A stretch of DNA of 64,000 nt from Haloimpatiens sp042688525 (GCF_042688525.2 NZ_JBHWAB010000001.1:2418001-2482000); one strand, 5' to 3'; numbered from the stretch's first letter, positions 17,870-27,585 are shown. Notes: generated by a model from the sequence alone, not told the origin. Program-made: numbers and translations.

Positions 17870-18709
17870 TCAATTTTGTAAGATAAACTTTCCTTTTGGA
17901 AAACTTATTGTAATCTTAGTATAGTTACCTATTTCAGATTCTGCATAAATCTCTAAGCCAAGTTTATCACATAGTTTTTTACAAAGATATAACCCCATCC
18001 CTGTTGACTTCTCTGTTTTCCTTCCATTACTGCCAACAAAACTTTTATCAAAGATTCTATTAATTTCACTTTCTTTTATTCCTATTCCATTGTCCTCAAT
18101 TACCAGTGTTGTACCATTCTTCATCTCTTGTGTATATATTTTAATCATAGAATTTCTAATTTTCTTATATTTAACTGAATTAACTAATAATTGATTAATT
18201 ATAAATTCCATCCACTTCCCATCTGTGTAAACACAAGTATTTTGGCATCTTCTTTCTATTTGAATGCCATTTTGAATAAAAAACTGTATATTCTTACTGA
18301 TTGTGTATTCTACTAGTTTATCTACATTTATTTCCTGTATCATATAATCTTTCCAAACTTCATTGGATCTGGCATAATAAAGAGCCTTCTCCACATCATT
18401 TTCGATTTTTCTAAGTTCTAAAAGAATCTTACGGGTTACATCAGTCTTATTATTTTCACACATTAACTGAATTGATGCTATGGGCAATTTTACCTCATGA
18501 ATCCAACTTTCAATATATTCTTTATATTCCTGTCTGTCATAGTTAATACTATTTACCTGTTCTGTCATAGATTTTAAAGCTCTTCTTAAGATTAAAACAT
18601 ACTCTTTATCTTCCAATCGATATGTTTTTCCAATCATCTCAGAAATTAAATACTTCTGCTCTAGTCTATCTAACATACGGTGTTTGTCAACAAAATTGTC
18701 GCATAAAAT
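17870..18709 (-). pseudogene. BceS-like sensor histidine kinase lacking its N-terminus
   Basis: The frame has the BceS-type His region SWIHEVKLPIASIQLM and complete ATPase boxes: N box NQLLVNSVKYK, G1 DNGIGI, F box FDKSFVG, G2 GMGLYLCKKL. The two membrane spans normally found in the first ~80 residues are absent. The coding sequence continues upstream in frame as VDKHRMLDRLEQKYL and then hits a TAA near 18713, just before degenerate IS3 DNA. This suggests that a deletion or insertion removed the promoter-proximal part and the response regulator. Confidence 0.75.
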
Positions 18710-18839
18710 TTAATTTTTTGATAATACTGAATTTTTAGCAAAATCTTTTTTGAATATTTTGCATATAATTTTGAAAAAAGATTATACTAAAAATATATTA
18801 ATTCTAAAAAAATTTATATTATATTGTTTTTAAGATAAT

Positions 18840-19902
18840 TTTTTATTTCATCTGTTGGGTTTAAAGCAACAACTTTTGGGACTTCCCACTTCCTTATTCC
18901 TTTATTGAATCTTAGAGAATTAAGCTTACGTACTGCTTCATAAACTTTCCTTCTTTTTTCCATTATGATGTTATCTTGTCCATTATGTCTACTATTAGGA
19001 GTTAAGAAATTTAATCAACTATGATAGTGTTTATTGTTATACCAATCAACAAACTCTAAAACCCATTCTCTCGCAGCTTCAATTGTTTTAAATCCATCTT
19101 GTGGATAGCCTAGTCTATACTTTAATGTCTTAAATTGAACTTCAGAAAAAGGATTATCATTACTTACTCTTAGTCTTGAATATTAAGATAATACTACGAG
19201 AAACTCAAGCTTTGATTTAAGGATATGAGACTTCATAGGTGCTCCATTATCAGAATGTAAAACCAGTGGCTTTCCTTTAATTTTTTCAGATAATATAGCA
19301 CGCTCAACAAGTTCTGATGCTAGTTCACCTGTTTCCTCTGGCCATACTTCCCAGCCTACAATTTTTCTGCTATAAATATCTATGATCATATACAATTTAT
19401 AATAAATACCTATATTATAAATATTAAGCCATGTTATATCCCAAATCCAAACTTGATTTGGCTTAGTAGCAATATGTATAGTAGAGATTTTAACTCTTTC
19501 TGGTGGTTTTGTATTTCCACGATGATGCTGTAGATTTTCTTTTCTCAAAACCCTATAAAATGTAGATTCATAAACTATATATATCCCTTTGTCAGCTAAC
19601 GCTGGTACAATTTGTAATGGTAGTAAATCTGCAAATTAAGGATGTTTTACAACGTTTAATACATTTTGATATTCTTCTTGATATTCTTCTTTGCTAAGCT
19701 TATTCTTAGGTTTAGGACATAGGGCTGTTTTTCTCTTATCTTCTCGTATTTCTCCACCTTTGCATCATCTCTCATATGTCCGTTTGCTTATACCTACGGT
19801 TTCACAAGCAGAAACTAATCTAGCACCATTATTATTTGCTTCCTTTATTAAATCAACAATTATTATGCAATCTTCGATATTGATTAATCTTCCTCATTTT
19901 TC
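18840..19902 (-). pseudogene. degenerate IS3-family transposase orfB
   Basis: Minus-strand fragments encode parts of an rve-type DDE transposase: WIWDITWLNIYNIGIYYKLY (first Asp), LVLHSDNGAPM (second Asp), then, after a frame break, NDNPFSEVQFKTLKYR (Glu) and DWYNNKHYHS followed by an in-frame TGA. Multiple stops and shifts show it is inactive. Confidence 0.8.
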
Positions 19903-20358
19903 CTAAAAATCCCATTTAACTTTTTTTTCAGAACTAATAATTTTAATTTTTTTTAATTCTTTAGATTTATTTTTTTCCTCAGTAAGCTCCTCTTTGAGCT
20001 CAGCAACGTTAATATTCTTACTTTGTTTTGCATTATTAGCTCCAATAAAACTTGAACGCCATTTTTTTATGTCTTCAACATATAATCCTTTTTCTCTACA
20101 ATACTTTGAAAGCTCTATTTCAGATAATGTGTATGTTTCCATAACTATCATAAATTTTTCCTGTGATGAAAGTCCATTCTTTGGTCTTCCTTGATTCCTA
20201 CTAACTCCACCTTTTAGTGCTCTTGTCTTCCATGTTGCTAAAGTTAATTTACTTATTCCTGTTTCTGCTGATAGTTTACTTACTGAACAATTCTCTGGTA
20301 ATAACATTCTTTTTACCATTTTTTCTTCTTGTGAATATCTTTTAACAATTCTTGTCAT
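19903..20358 (-). pseudogene. IS3-family transposase orfA
   Basis: A 151-residue frame beginning MTRIVKRYSQEEKMVKRML, with a helix-turn-helix (SVSKLSAETGISKLTLATWK). It has a second half typical of IS3 orfA proteins with an extra SQEKFMIVMETYTLSE insert, and a Lys-rich tail that should join orfB by frameshifting. Since orfB is broken, this is treated as part of a dead element spanning about 18830-20400. Confidence 0.75.
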
Positions 20359-20426
20359 AGGTATCTCTATTCAAGAATAATATTAATTCTTTCCTACAAC
20401 AAATATCTTAACACCTAGGGTTAAAT

Positions 20427-20447
20427 AAAAATGCCATAAAATTCATA
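20427..20447. repeat. half copy of the palindromic terminator repeat
   Basis: AAAAATGCCATAAAATTCAT matches the left arm and centre of the palindrome; the right half is lost. It touches the stop codon of the adjacent GNAT gene. Confidence 0.55.
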
Positions 20448-20450
20448 TGG

Positions 20451-21050
20451 TTACTTATCGCAAAAATGTTTTTCCCTACATGGAAACTGTTTTTCGAAAA
20501 CATTTAATTCATCCTTATTTGTTTTAAAAACAGAGTCTTCATAAAACTTGCCTGAAATTCTTTCAAGTGAACCTTCATATAGTTCTAACGCCATAAACTC
20601 TTCAAAATTATCTCCCCATGATGTTTGAATATTATATTTCTTAGCATTTTCAAAACCAAATCGATGATAATAGTTTGGATTACCAAAAATTATGATTGCA
20701 TTATAACCTAATGTTTTGGCAACTTTAATAGAATGTTTCATAAGTAAAGTTCCAATTCCTTTACCCTGATAAGAAGGTAATACCCCAAGAGGCCCCATGC
20801 ACAGAATTTCAAATTCTTCATTATTTTCATTAATTACTTTCGCTTTTGTATAAATTATATTACCAACAATTTTTTCTTCATCACATGCAACAAAATCTAA
20901 TTCTTTAATAAATGCATTTATCTTTCTGATTTTATGAATTATTAAATGTTCATCACAACCAGGTTTATATACATCCCAAAATGCATCTCTTGTCACGTTT
21001 TCTACATTTCTAAAATCATTTTCATTTTCTAATCTAATTGATATATTCAT
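20451..21050 (-). CDS. GNAT N-acetyltransferase (YhbS-like)
   Basis: The 199-residue protein has motif A LGVLPSYQGKGIGTLLMKHS (acetyl-CoA pyrophosphate loop QGKGIG) and the characteristic FGNPNYYHRFGFENAKKY of YhbS-type acetyltransferases. Substrate unknown. AAAGGAGTATATTAAAA precedes the start. It lies 26 bases downstream of a stand-alone HD hydrolase. The pair mirrors the GNAT-HD fusion at 4740-5954, although the GNAT halves are not close relatives. Confidence 0.88.
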   Translation of the reverse strand: MNISIRLENENDFRNVENVTRDAFWDVYKPGCDEHLIIHKIRKINAFIKELDFVACDEEKIVGNIIYTKAKVINENNEEFEILCMGPLGVLPSYQGKGIGTLLMKHSIKVAKTLGYNAIIIFGNPNYYHRFGFENAKKYNIQTSWGDNFEEFMALELYEGSLERISGKFYEDSVFKTNKDELNVFEKQFPCREKHFCDK

Positions 21051-21076
21051 TTTTAATATACTCCTTTGAATTGAAA

Positions 21077-21700
21077 TTAAAAGCCAAAAGTAGTTTCTTT
21101 TACATTAGGTAAAATACTATAGATAGATCTCCCTATTCTTTCCTCAAAGTATTTTTGTAATTCAAATGTTGCTTTCCACTTTTCTAATGTATGATTGCTA
21201 AATCCGTATCTCATTACAACATCAACTAATCGTTTTTCTATTAAGCAGTATCCTGAAGGTAATGCTAAAGCATCACACAGTTGAATTAATTTATCATATG
21301 CTAAAAAATCAACACTATCTAAATATTCCTTAACAAATTTATACTTATCATCTGAACAATCCCATTTTCCACATATCTCATCAACATTCTTAAATGGGAA
21401 ACAATGTGTTATGCAAATTCTTGCAAGTAAGTCATATCCTTTTTCCTTTGCAAAATTATATCCATCTATACTATGCCTCATATTTGTTATTCCATATCTT
21501 CTTCCTATATCATGTAACATTCCTAATACTAATGCAATATTTTTATCTAATTCCTTATCATATTCAGCAATTAATTCTGCTGCTCTCCCTACATTTAAAG
21601 AATGTTCTATCCATGGTCCTGGATTTAATCTGCTGCCTTCATCTAACATCATCTTTGCTTCTTCTAACGTCGGAACCCCTTTTTCTAAATAGCCTTTCAT
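21077..21700 (-). CDS. HD-domain phosphohydrolase
   Basis: 207 residues with H in WIEHSLNV, HD in GMLHDIGRRYG, H in ICITHCFP, D in LIQLCDALALP. It aligns along its whole length with residues ~200-404 of the fusion protein at 4740-5954, including the C-terminal RSIYSILPNV. It probably acts on a nucleotide or phospho-metabolite. GAAAGGGGAGAGACAAAT precedes the ATG. First gene of an HD-GNAT operon. Confidence 0.88.
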   Translation of the reverse strand: MKGYLEKGVPTLEEAKMMLDEGSRLNPGPWIEHSLNVGRAAELIAEYDKELDKNIALVLGMLHDIGRRYGITNMRHSIDGYNFAKEKGYDLLARICITHCFPFKNVDEICGKWDCSDDKYKFVKEYLDSVDFLAYDKLIQLCDALALPSGYCLIEKRLVDVVMRYGFSNHTLEKWKATFELQKYFEERIGRSIYSILPNVKETTFGF

Positions 21701-22008
21701 ATTTGTCTCTCCCCTTTCGTTCTGTTTCTTCCGTATAATTATTCACATACTTTCAGATAATTCTGTCATAACTTAATAAAAATATATAAGCTTGTCTATA
21801 AAACATATTCATATTTACCTTTATTAGTCCTTGAAGCTTTCATCAAAGTTAACTTTAAATATATTATATTCACCATTGAAAATTACTGTTATTTGTTAAT
21901 GCAGAAACATTACATTTATTCTACGACATTACTGATAGTTATATCGTCAATACTTATTGATAATATTTCACAATATAAGAAAAATGTCAATTTTCATTAG
22001 ATAATAAT
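21701..22008. other. 308-base gap without a gene
   Basis: A/T-rich DNA with stops in all frames; no repeat, hairpin with T run or clear promoter was recognised. Confidence 0.5.
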
Positions 22009-22554
22009 TTATCTCTCTTTACAAAAACTTAATACATCAACTACTCCAAATTTGTAATGTTTCTCTGCTTTATGAATTCTTCCTTCTTGTATAAAGCCAA
22101 TTTTATTTAATAAGTTTACTGATTCTTTATTCCAAGGATATACAGTTGCCGTAAGCATTTCTATTCCTAAAACATTAAAACAATATTCTAATATTGCTTT
22201 AATAGCTTCTGTTGCATACCCTTTTCTTCTAAATGCATGATGAATGTCATATCCAATTTCATAACACTCTACTGCTCTTTCTGATATTTCAGTTAAATGC
22301 ATAATACCAATCATTTTATGACATTCTTTTAATTCTATTGTATAATGCATTTCATCCGATACCAAATTTTTGAAATCTGATTCATATTTTTCATTCATTT
22401 CAGAACAAGGTCTGCATCCATCATTAATAGCTGTTTGTGCATCACTAAACATTTCAAAAAAATCCTGTTTATCATCATTTTTAATACGACGTATCAATAA
22501 CCGTTCAGTATCAATTTTTAATTTTTCGAAATTATTTTTTATCTCTTTTTCCAT
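22009..22554 (-). CDS. GNAT N-acetyltransferase (RimJ/RimL-like)
   Basis: 181 residues beginning with the RimJ/L pattern TERLLIRRIKNDDKQDFFEM, an acetyl-CoA loop AFRRKGYATEAIKAIL, and VYPWNKESVNLLNKIGFIQEG near the end. Such enzymes acetylate protein N-termini or small amines. No operon partner; the next upstream gene is a broken P-loop kinase. Confidence 0.88.
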   Translation of the reverse strand: MEKEIKNNFEKLKIDTERLLIRRIKNDDKQDFFEMFSDAQTAINDGCRPCSEMNEKYESDFKNLVSDEMHYTIELKECHKMIGIMHLTEISERAVECYEIGYDIHHAFRRKGYATEAIKAILEYCFNVLGIEMLTATVYPWNKESVNLLNKIGFIQEGRIHKAEKHYKFGVVDVLSFCKER

Positions 22555-22604
22555 TCTATAGCCCCATTTCTATATCATATAATATATTACAATATATACA
22601 AATA

Positions 22605-22905
22605 TCATGACCGTTGCTTTGCTTTTACCTGTTCATCAATCCATTTGTATATGTTGTTCATTTTTTCTTCATAATCATCGTTGATTTCAAAAAAGTTCAC
22701 ATCATTCATCTTGCAAAGTTCTTTGAGCTGCGCATGAAGCTTAATAAAATTGTCTTGGTTCATATAATCATCATAGTCTTTTTGTTCTATCTCACTTCTA
22801 TGCTCAATAATTCCTGAAGTAAAATGCTTCTCAAGATAATTCAAGTAATTTCTGGGCCATCACTGTTTTTCCAGTACAACTAACTCCCCCAATTAAAATA
22901 ACCAT
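22605..22905 (-). pseudogene. P-loop kinase with internal deletion
   Basis: The start (AAGGAGGCAAAA then ATG at 22905) encodes MVILIGGVSCTGKTVMAQKL, a Walker A motif, and stops after 24 residues. In another frame the DNA continues as NYLEKHFTSGIIEH...NIYKWIDEQVKAKQ, the C-terminal part of such kinases. The centre (nucleoside-binding region, ~90 residues) is missing and the two ends are out of frame. Confidence 0.7.
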
Positions 22906-23003
22906 TTTTGCCTCCTTCTCTTTATAGAAATAATATGCTTTACAAGAATATTCTAAACATTTAGATTGAATTCTTACGAATTGTTTTCTTCATATTTTAA
23001 CTA

Positions 23004-23062
23004 ATTATACCATATTATATATAATAACGTCGTAAAATTTATTTGATAATACGATATTTTTC
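23004..23062 (-). repeat. palindrome P3 fused directly to promoter repeat copy 4
   Basis: Minus strand: a degenerate palindrome (23023-23062; ATCGTATTATCAAATAAATT half) is followed immediately by ATATGGTATAATTAG with the extended -10 at 23004-23012, reading toward the broken kinase. It shows the terminator repeat and promoter repeat joined with no gene between. Confidence 0.6.
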
Positions 23063-23115
23063 CGAATTGTTCGTTTTTTGAGTTATTAAGTTTAATAAGA
23101 ATATTATGAATTACA

Positions 23116-23673
23116 TTAAACCCAGTTTTTTATTTTATCTTCAAAATACTTGCCTATTTTTACAACTTCGTTCATAACAATACTAATGCTGTCTTCATTC
23201 AAAAACCAATTATCTTTTGAAATTCCTCTTTTATCTATTACAGGAGATACATAAAAATTAATATTTATTGGGAAAACCGATTTGTAAGTTAGCAATGCCC
23301 TCCTTGAATGATAAGATTTGCAAACTAAAATAACATCTTTTACTTGTATATCTAATGTCTGTAGTATATTCCAAGAAAATTGGGCATTTTCAAATGTATT
23401 TTGTGCTTTATCTTCTTTTAAAATTGCCTTTTCAGGAACACCTAACTGAATCCCTATTGTTTTTAAATAATCCCATTCTGACTTATAATGAGGTAATTTG
23501 TGATTAATCCCTCCACTTGGTAATATATATTGAGCAACTCCCCTATTATAAAGTTCTACTGCTCTTTCCATAAGTTGAGATTGACTAGCTCCTGGAATTA
23601 ATATTACATCTGATTTTTTAATATTCGTTTCAGTAAATATAAATCTGCTTATACAATCAAATGGATAATCCAC
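23116..23673 (-). CDS. YdcF-family (DUF218) protein
   Basis: 185 residues with DVILIPGASQSQLMERA near the start, IILPSGG-like YILPSGGINHKLP, AILKEDKAQNTFENAQF, and VKDVILVCKSYHSRRALLTY. These are the conserved blocks of the DUF218/YdcF family, probably S-adenosylmethionine- or nucleotide-binding. No signal peptide or membrane span, unlike the SanA/ElyC branch. GTG start; AGGAGGTG lies 7 bases ahead. Function unknown. Confidence 0.85.
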   Translation of the reverse strand: MDYPFDCISRFIFTETNIKKSDVILIPGASQSQLMERAVELYNRGVAQYILPSGGINHKLPHYKSEWDYLKTIGIQLGVPEKAILKEDKAQNTFENAQFSWNILQTLDIQVKDVILVCKSYHSRRALLTYKSVFPININFYVSPVIDKRGISKDNWFLNEDSISIVMNEVVKIGKYFEDKIKNWV

Positions 23674-23898
23674 TTGATTTCACCTCCTATTAATTCACCA
23701 TATTTTACTATCACGTTACTTTATACACATAAACCGAAATTTACAAACCAATAATCAGTACTATCCATAAATAACCCTCACCCCGCCAATCTTACATTTG
23801 GGTGATTTTTTTTATTTTTACTTCGTATAATAAAAAACAGTACCTATATGATACTGCCTTTTAGCATAATATAAGAATGTAGCAAACTAATCACCCAT

Positions 23899-24495
23899 TC
23901 AACTATTCATAGTATTAATAATATAATCATTAAAAGAAATTAATGTTCCAATGACCTTAAACTTTTCCATATCATTATTTATGTTATTTATGTATATTGG
24001 TATACTATCATATTTGCAATCATTATGAAGATTTTTCGCATCTAATGCAATTTGTTCAATATCTGTATAGTTCTTGTCATAATATTTTTTAGCAATGGAT
24101 TTATTATTAACAATATATTGCAAAACTATAACTCTTGTAGTTCTAGAAATAGATATATATTTTTTATTATCTAGGGTTAAAAGAAAACATTGGGATTTGA
24201 CTTGAATTTTTTTTACTCCACATTGCATAAAAAATTCAATAAATACTTTTCTATCTACTTCAAGGTCTATGGAGTCATCAGGAACAATAACTATTGCATT
24301 TCTTATCTTTAATTTTTTAATTAAACTTTTCATATCGTTCATATAGGTTTTATCTTCATCAAAGAAATGATAATAAAATGGCACATTGGGTATAAATGAT
24401 GTAAAATCAATTATATTTTCTGATTCATCACCCTCTTTTTTTATAATTAAACTTTTATGACCGACTACTATATAAAATCTAGCTGATGAAAACAT
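23899..24495 (-). CDS. uncharacterised protein, possibly actin/MreB-like fold
   Basis: 198 residues, AAAGGTGATTAAAAGAT upstream. Not recognised with confidence. The stretch IRNAIVIVPDDSIDLEVDRK then EFFMQCGVKKIQVKSQCF resembles the MreB segment in which a strand ending in P-D/S is followed by a helix and a K-K-V strand. MFSSARFYIVVGHKSLIIKK could be the first phosphate strand. No other domain, membrane span or signal peptide. Neighbours are small membrane proteins. Confidence 0.55.
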   Translation of the reverse strand: MFSSARFYIVVGHKSLIIKKEGDESENIIDFTSFIPNVPFYYHFFDEDKTYMNDMKSLIKKLKIRNAIVIVPDDSIDLEVDRKVFIEFFMQCGVKKIQVKSQCFLLTLDNKKYISISRTTRVIVLQYIVNNKSIAKKYYDKNYTDIEQIALDAKNLHNDCKYDSIPIYINNINNDMEKFKVIGTLISFNDYIINTMNS

Positions 24496-24572
24496 ATCTT
24501 TTAATCACCTTTCTTACTTTTTTTACTATATAAGAATTTCTCTTTAACTTAGATTAACTTTCTCATTAATCT

Positions 24573-24809
24573 TTATTCACATAATTCAATAATCCTTACC
24601 TCGTAATATTTAACAATTCCACTATTAAACCATACTCTACCAGCGTATTTATGTGCAAAAACCCATGTATCTTTATTTTTTGAAGACATTGAAGTTCTAT
24701 AGCCAAATACCGAACTGATTTCCTTGGGTGGTTTTTTCATAAATAAAAGTCCAAATCCTATCATAGTAAATGATATTACAATTGTGTTAAACAAAGAAAA
24801 CACAAACAT
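24573..24809 (-). pseudogene. SdpI-family membrane protein, C-terminally truncated
   Basis: MFVFSLFNTIVISFTMIGFG is a membrane span and VFGYRTSMSSKNKDTWVFAH then AGRVWFNSG is the SdpI signature. In the family two more spans follow; here the frame ends after 10 unrelated residues (KYYEVRIIELCE), so a frameshift or deletion removed the end. The start at 24809 (or 24815) follows AAGGGAG; a longer frame to 24965 is not supported by a ribosome site. SdpI proteins give immunity to the SdpC toxin in Bacillus. Confidence 0.65.
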
Positions 24810-24912
24810 TTCCATACTCCCTTCAAACTTTAAAATATTTTGCTGATTGTTGTATAATATTTTACAATTATTAATCAAACTATAGTCCTTTTCAACTGGT
24901 AATGATAAAATT

Positions 24913-25112
24913 TTAAAACTTTCTATTACAATATGGACAGTGATAGATATCATCAATATCCTCATTAATATTAAATCTTATAGGTAATCTTTTTTTACAA
25001 TAAGGACATCTCCAAAAAATAAGATATATAACAAAGAAGATTATTATTAAACTAAAATAATAAACCCTAATCCATGTAATGAGAATATTCTGAACTGTAA
25101 AAGAGTTTCTAT
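24913..25112 (-). pseudogene. zinc-ribbon membrane protein without a start codon
   Basis: In frame: a hydrophobic span (YYFSLIIIFFVIYLIFW), then WRCPYCKKRLPIRFN and YHCPYCNRKF before a stop. Two CPYC knuckles 26 residues apart are a typical zinc ribbon. No ATG, GTG or TTG opens this frame, and its 5' end overlaps the gene at 25122, so it is probably a remnant. Confidence 0.5.
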
Positions 25113-25121
25113 CCCTATTAT

Positions 25122-25373
25122 TTATGATATGCCATTTTTCTTTTTTTCTAACAATTCTTCTAATTCTGTTCTTACTATATCAATGATGTAACTAATTAAC
25201 ATAATTATACATCCAAATGATAAAAATACATATTTCCTTATCATTCTTATCGTGTATATCTGTTCATAAACACCACTTTCAGCAGAAAAAGGCATTCCTT
25301 GAATCCATCCATAAATAAATAATATAATTCCTACAAGTATTAAAATTAAACTTAATATTTTTAACTTTTTCAA
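25122..25373 (-). CDS. 83-residue two-span membrane protein
   Basis: MKKLKILSLILILVGIILFI then a loop, then KYVFLSFGCIIMLISYIIDIV and a charged tail (TELEELLEKKKNGIS). Function unknown. It is immediately followed by the zinc-ribbon remnant and lies behind promoter repeat copy 5. Confidence 0.6.
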   Translation of the reverse strand: MKKLKILSLILILVGIILFIYGWIQGMPFSAESGVYEQIYTIRMIRKYVFLSFGCIIMLISYIIDIVRTELEELLEKKKNGIS

Positions 25374-25433
25374 ACTACTAACCCTCTCTTATTTACTTCA
25401 TTCTATTTTATAATTATAGCTCAGCTATTAATA

Positions 25434-25505
25434 ATTATTCCATATAAAATCGGTCATTTTACATATACATCAATTCTTTTTTCACCGTATTATTCAATTT
25501 TCAAA
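25434..25505 (-). repeat. promoter-bearing interspersed repeat, copy 5
   Basis: Minus strand TTGAATAATACGGTG, then GATGTATATGTAAAATG, ending TATATGGAATAATTA, where the -10 has drifted from TATAAT to AATAAT. It lies 60 bases before the membrane gene at 25122-25373. Confidence 0.65.
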
Positions 25506-25556
25506 GAACATTGTTTGTATTTTAAATCTGATTAAAATTAACCTTCACCTATTTCA

Positions 25557-25679
25557 TCAATAAACCAAAAAAGTAATATATCTCAATTGTTCAAGAAAAT
25601 TATCTGAAGTGGGAACAGGATATTTCATATGTAAGCATAAATGTGAAGTTTCATGGGTAACTAATTTTCTTACTAACAT
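25557..25679 (-). CDS. 40-residue ORF of unknown function (possible remnant)
   Basis: MLVRKLVTHETSHLCLHMKY...LRYITFLVY, with AGGAGAGGATATTAAC ahead of the ATG. The good ribosome site favours translation, but the size and lack of any relative suggest the tail of a lost gene. Confidence 0.3.
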   Translation of the reverse strand: MLVRKLVTHETSHLCLHMKYPVPTSDNFLEQLRYITFLVY

Positions 25680-25712
25680 GTTAATATCCTCTCCTTGTGC
25701 AATGTACTCATA

Positions 25713-26240
25713 TTATAGAACATATTCCAATTGACAATCACATGGCTCTTTCTCAACATGTTTTTGATTATATTCCAATGCTTCAATACACCCCATTGCC
25801 TTATAAAATGCCTGTGATTCCACAGCAGAGTGTGCAGAAATGTATAGTTTTTTTGCACCATGAGTCCTTGCCCACTGAGCAGCCATCTTAAAAAGTTTTT
25901 TCCCTATACCATTACCTCTCATATCTTCAGACACATGAATAGATGAAAGGTCAAAATATTCTTGATTTTTACCTATGAATCCATTTTCTACTGATACAAA
26001 CCCTTTCAAAATATCATCTGAAAATGCACCATATAGAATACCATTTGTTTGTAATGTATTTTTAAGACATTTTATGAGTTGATTATAATCCTCCTCATTC
26101 CACTGATCTATAAATGGTACATCTTTAACAATCCACTTACCATCTATTTTCCTCCAACATTGTGTAACTTTTTGGTAACGCTCAAATTTTTCAAATAACT
26201 GTCTGTCTATTTCTTCCGTTTGCAATTTTCTATATTCCAT
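25713..26240 (-). CDS. GNAT N-acetyltransferase
   Basis: 175 residues; acetyl-CoA loop VSEDMRGNGIGKKLFKMAA (R-G-N-G-I-G), then ISAHSAVESQAFYKAMGC, the AYKKLG-like end of motif B. GGGAGGTTAAGCAT precedes the ATG. Substrate unknown; resembles YiiD/antibiotic-type GNATs that act on soluble amines. Confidence 0.9.
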   Translation of the reverse strand: MEYRKLQTEEIDRQLFEKFERYQKVTQCWRKIDGKWIVKDVPFIDQWNEEDYNQLIKCLKNTLQTNGILYGAFSDDILKGFVSVENGFIGKNQEYFDLSSIHVSEDMRGNGIGKKLFKMAAQWARTHGAKKLYISAHSAVESQAFYKAMGCIEALEYNQKHVEKEPCDCQLEYVL

Positions 26241-26326
26241 ATGCTTAACCTCCCTAATATAATTAATTTTTAGTTCTTAATATAATAACATTACAAACCA
26301 CTCCCTTTATTTCAATATAGAAACAA

Positions 26327-26782
26327 TCATATTTCTAATTCCATTATCTCATTTTTTATTGAAAATCCTTGACGTTCATAAAAACCAACTGACTTTTCAC
26401 TTGGCCAAACAAATAATAGCTCAATTTTATTTTCTGCCGCCCAGTGCTTTACTTCTTTTAGTAATTCAGTTCCTATTCCCTTATTTCTATATTCTGTTTT
26501 TGTATGTACATTGGTTACATATCCTATTTCTGCAAATAACTTTTGTGGTTTTGGTACTTTTCGTATTCTTCTTATGTAAATATTTGAAATAATTATATCC
26601 TTATCTTCTGCAATCCAATATTCCCAAGTGCGATTTTTTAAACCATTTGTCAAAAATAAATTACACTCTTTAATAAAATCTTCTTTGGAAATATCAAATT
26701 TACCTTCTTCCTCATATTCATGCTCCCATCTCATTTCTGAAAGCATTGTAATATCTTTTTCTGTTGCTAATCTATATATCAT
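26327..26782 (-). CDS. GNAT N-acetyltransferase
   Basis: Start 26782 is chosen because AGAGGTGGTAAT precedes it. 151 residues: MIYRLATEKDITMLSEMR, acetyl-CoA loop EYRNKGIGTELLKEVK, and FYERQGFSIKNEI. Typical GNAT; substrate unknown. The gene begins 21 bases after the CDP-alcohol transferase stop and is probably co-transcribed with it. Confidence 0.88.
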   Translation of the reverse strand: MIYRLATEKDITMLSEMRWEHEYEEEGKFDISKEDFIKECNLFLTNGLKNRTWEYWIAEDKDIIISNIYIRRIRKVPKPQKLFAEIGYVTNVHTKTEYRNKGIGTELLKEVKHWAAENKIELLFVWPSEKSVGFYERQGFSIKNEIMELEI

Positions 26783-26802
26783 ATTACCACCTCTTATACA
26801 CC

Positions 26803-27336
26803 TCAATATTTTGAGAATATACTTTGTTTATTTACTTCCAGTTCACTTGATGTCAACTGAATAACTAATTCCTCAATCGCTGATATGCTTGCCACAACAC
26901 AAATTATATATATCAATACATTTGTATGAACGCAAAGCATCAATATAGGAAATATAAATAAAATCATGCCCGTTAACTTATTTCCATAAGTATGAAGCAT
27001 TGCAAAGGTTTTATATTTTTTCATGGCTATAATCGGTGATGCCAATCTAATAATACCAATTGAAATAACCCAAATTATGATTTCAATTGTAGGATTTATA
27101 ATTGGATAAAGTACAAGTAATAATACACCTATCATTATTAAGTCTGCCATGGAGTCAAGTCGTTCACCAAGTCTACTTGCTTTTCCTGTCTTTCTAGCAA
27201 TAAAACCATCCATAACATCACTAAATCCGCAAATAATATATACTTCATAAAAAGCTGCGCTTAATGGCTTAACAAAAATTAAAATAAAAGAAAGAATTAT
27301 TCTACTAAACGATATACAATTTGGTATTAATTTCAT
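26803..27336 (-). CDS. CDP-alcohol phosphatidyltransferase
   Basis: 177 residues, about five membrane spans. The signature DG-x2-AR-x8-G-x3-D-x3-D is complete (DGFIARKTGKASRLGERLD then SMAD). The family joins CDP-diacylglycerol to an alcohol such as glycerol phosphate, serine or inositol; the acceptor is not evident, and the accessory setting argues against the housekeeping PgsA. A TGGTATAAT promoter repeat lies 195 bases upstream. Confidence 0.88.
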   Translation of the reverse strand: MKLIPNCISFSRIILSFILIFVKPLSAAFYEVYIICGFSDVMDGFIARKTGKASRLGERLDSMADLIMIGVLLLVLYPIINPTIEIIIWVISIGIIRLASPIIAMKKYKTFAMLHTYGNKLTGMILFIFPILMLCVHTNVLIYIICVVASISAIEELVIQLTSSELEVNKQSIFSKY

Positions 27337-27530
27337 CTCTCCACCTCAAAAGATAACTAATCTTTACTTAGTATTTTTATGCTACTATTTTTTGATTACA
27401 TTCTTACCCCCATTATAAAAGATCATCTGATCAATTTAATATTAAATAATAAAAATCAATGAAATAGAATTTCTTATACAATGAATCCAAAAAACAACCC
27501 AAAAAACAGAAAATTTCTTTATACGTTTCA

Positions 27531-27560
27531 ATTATACCATAATTTACATAAAAGTAGGAG
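27531..27560 (-). promoter_or_regulatory. promoter repeat, short copy 6
   Basis: Minus strand ATGTAAATTATGGTATAAT with extended -10 (27531-27539), reading toward the CDP-alcohol transferase gene. The DNA between 27361 and 27530 shows no feature. Confidence 0.55.
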
Positions 27561-27585
27561 ACAAGCCCCTACTTCACTTATAATT

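Noticed and set aside
23777..23816. CACCC...GGGTG followed by T8 as a plus-strand terminator
   Set aside because: Only a 5-bp stem with a long loop, and no plus-strand gene ends nearby; left unannotated.
24810..24965. Longer start for the SdpI-like gene
   Set aside because: No ribosome site at 24965; this DNA is in another frame the end of the zinc-ribbon remnant, and AAGGGAG precedes the shorter start.
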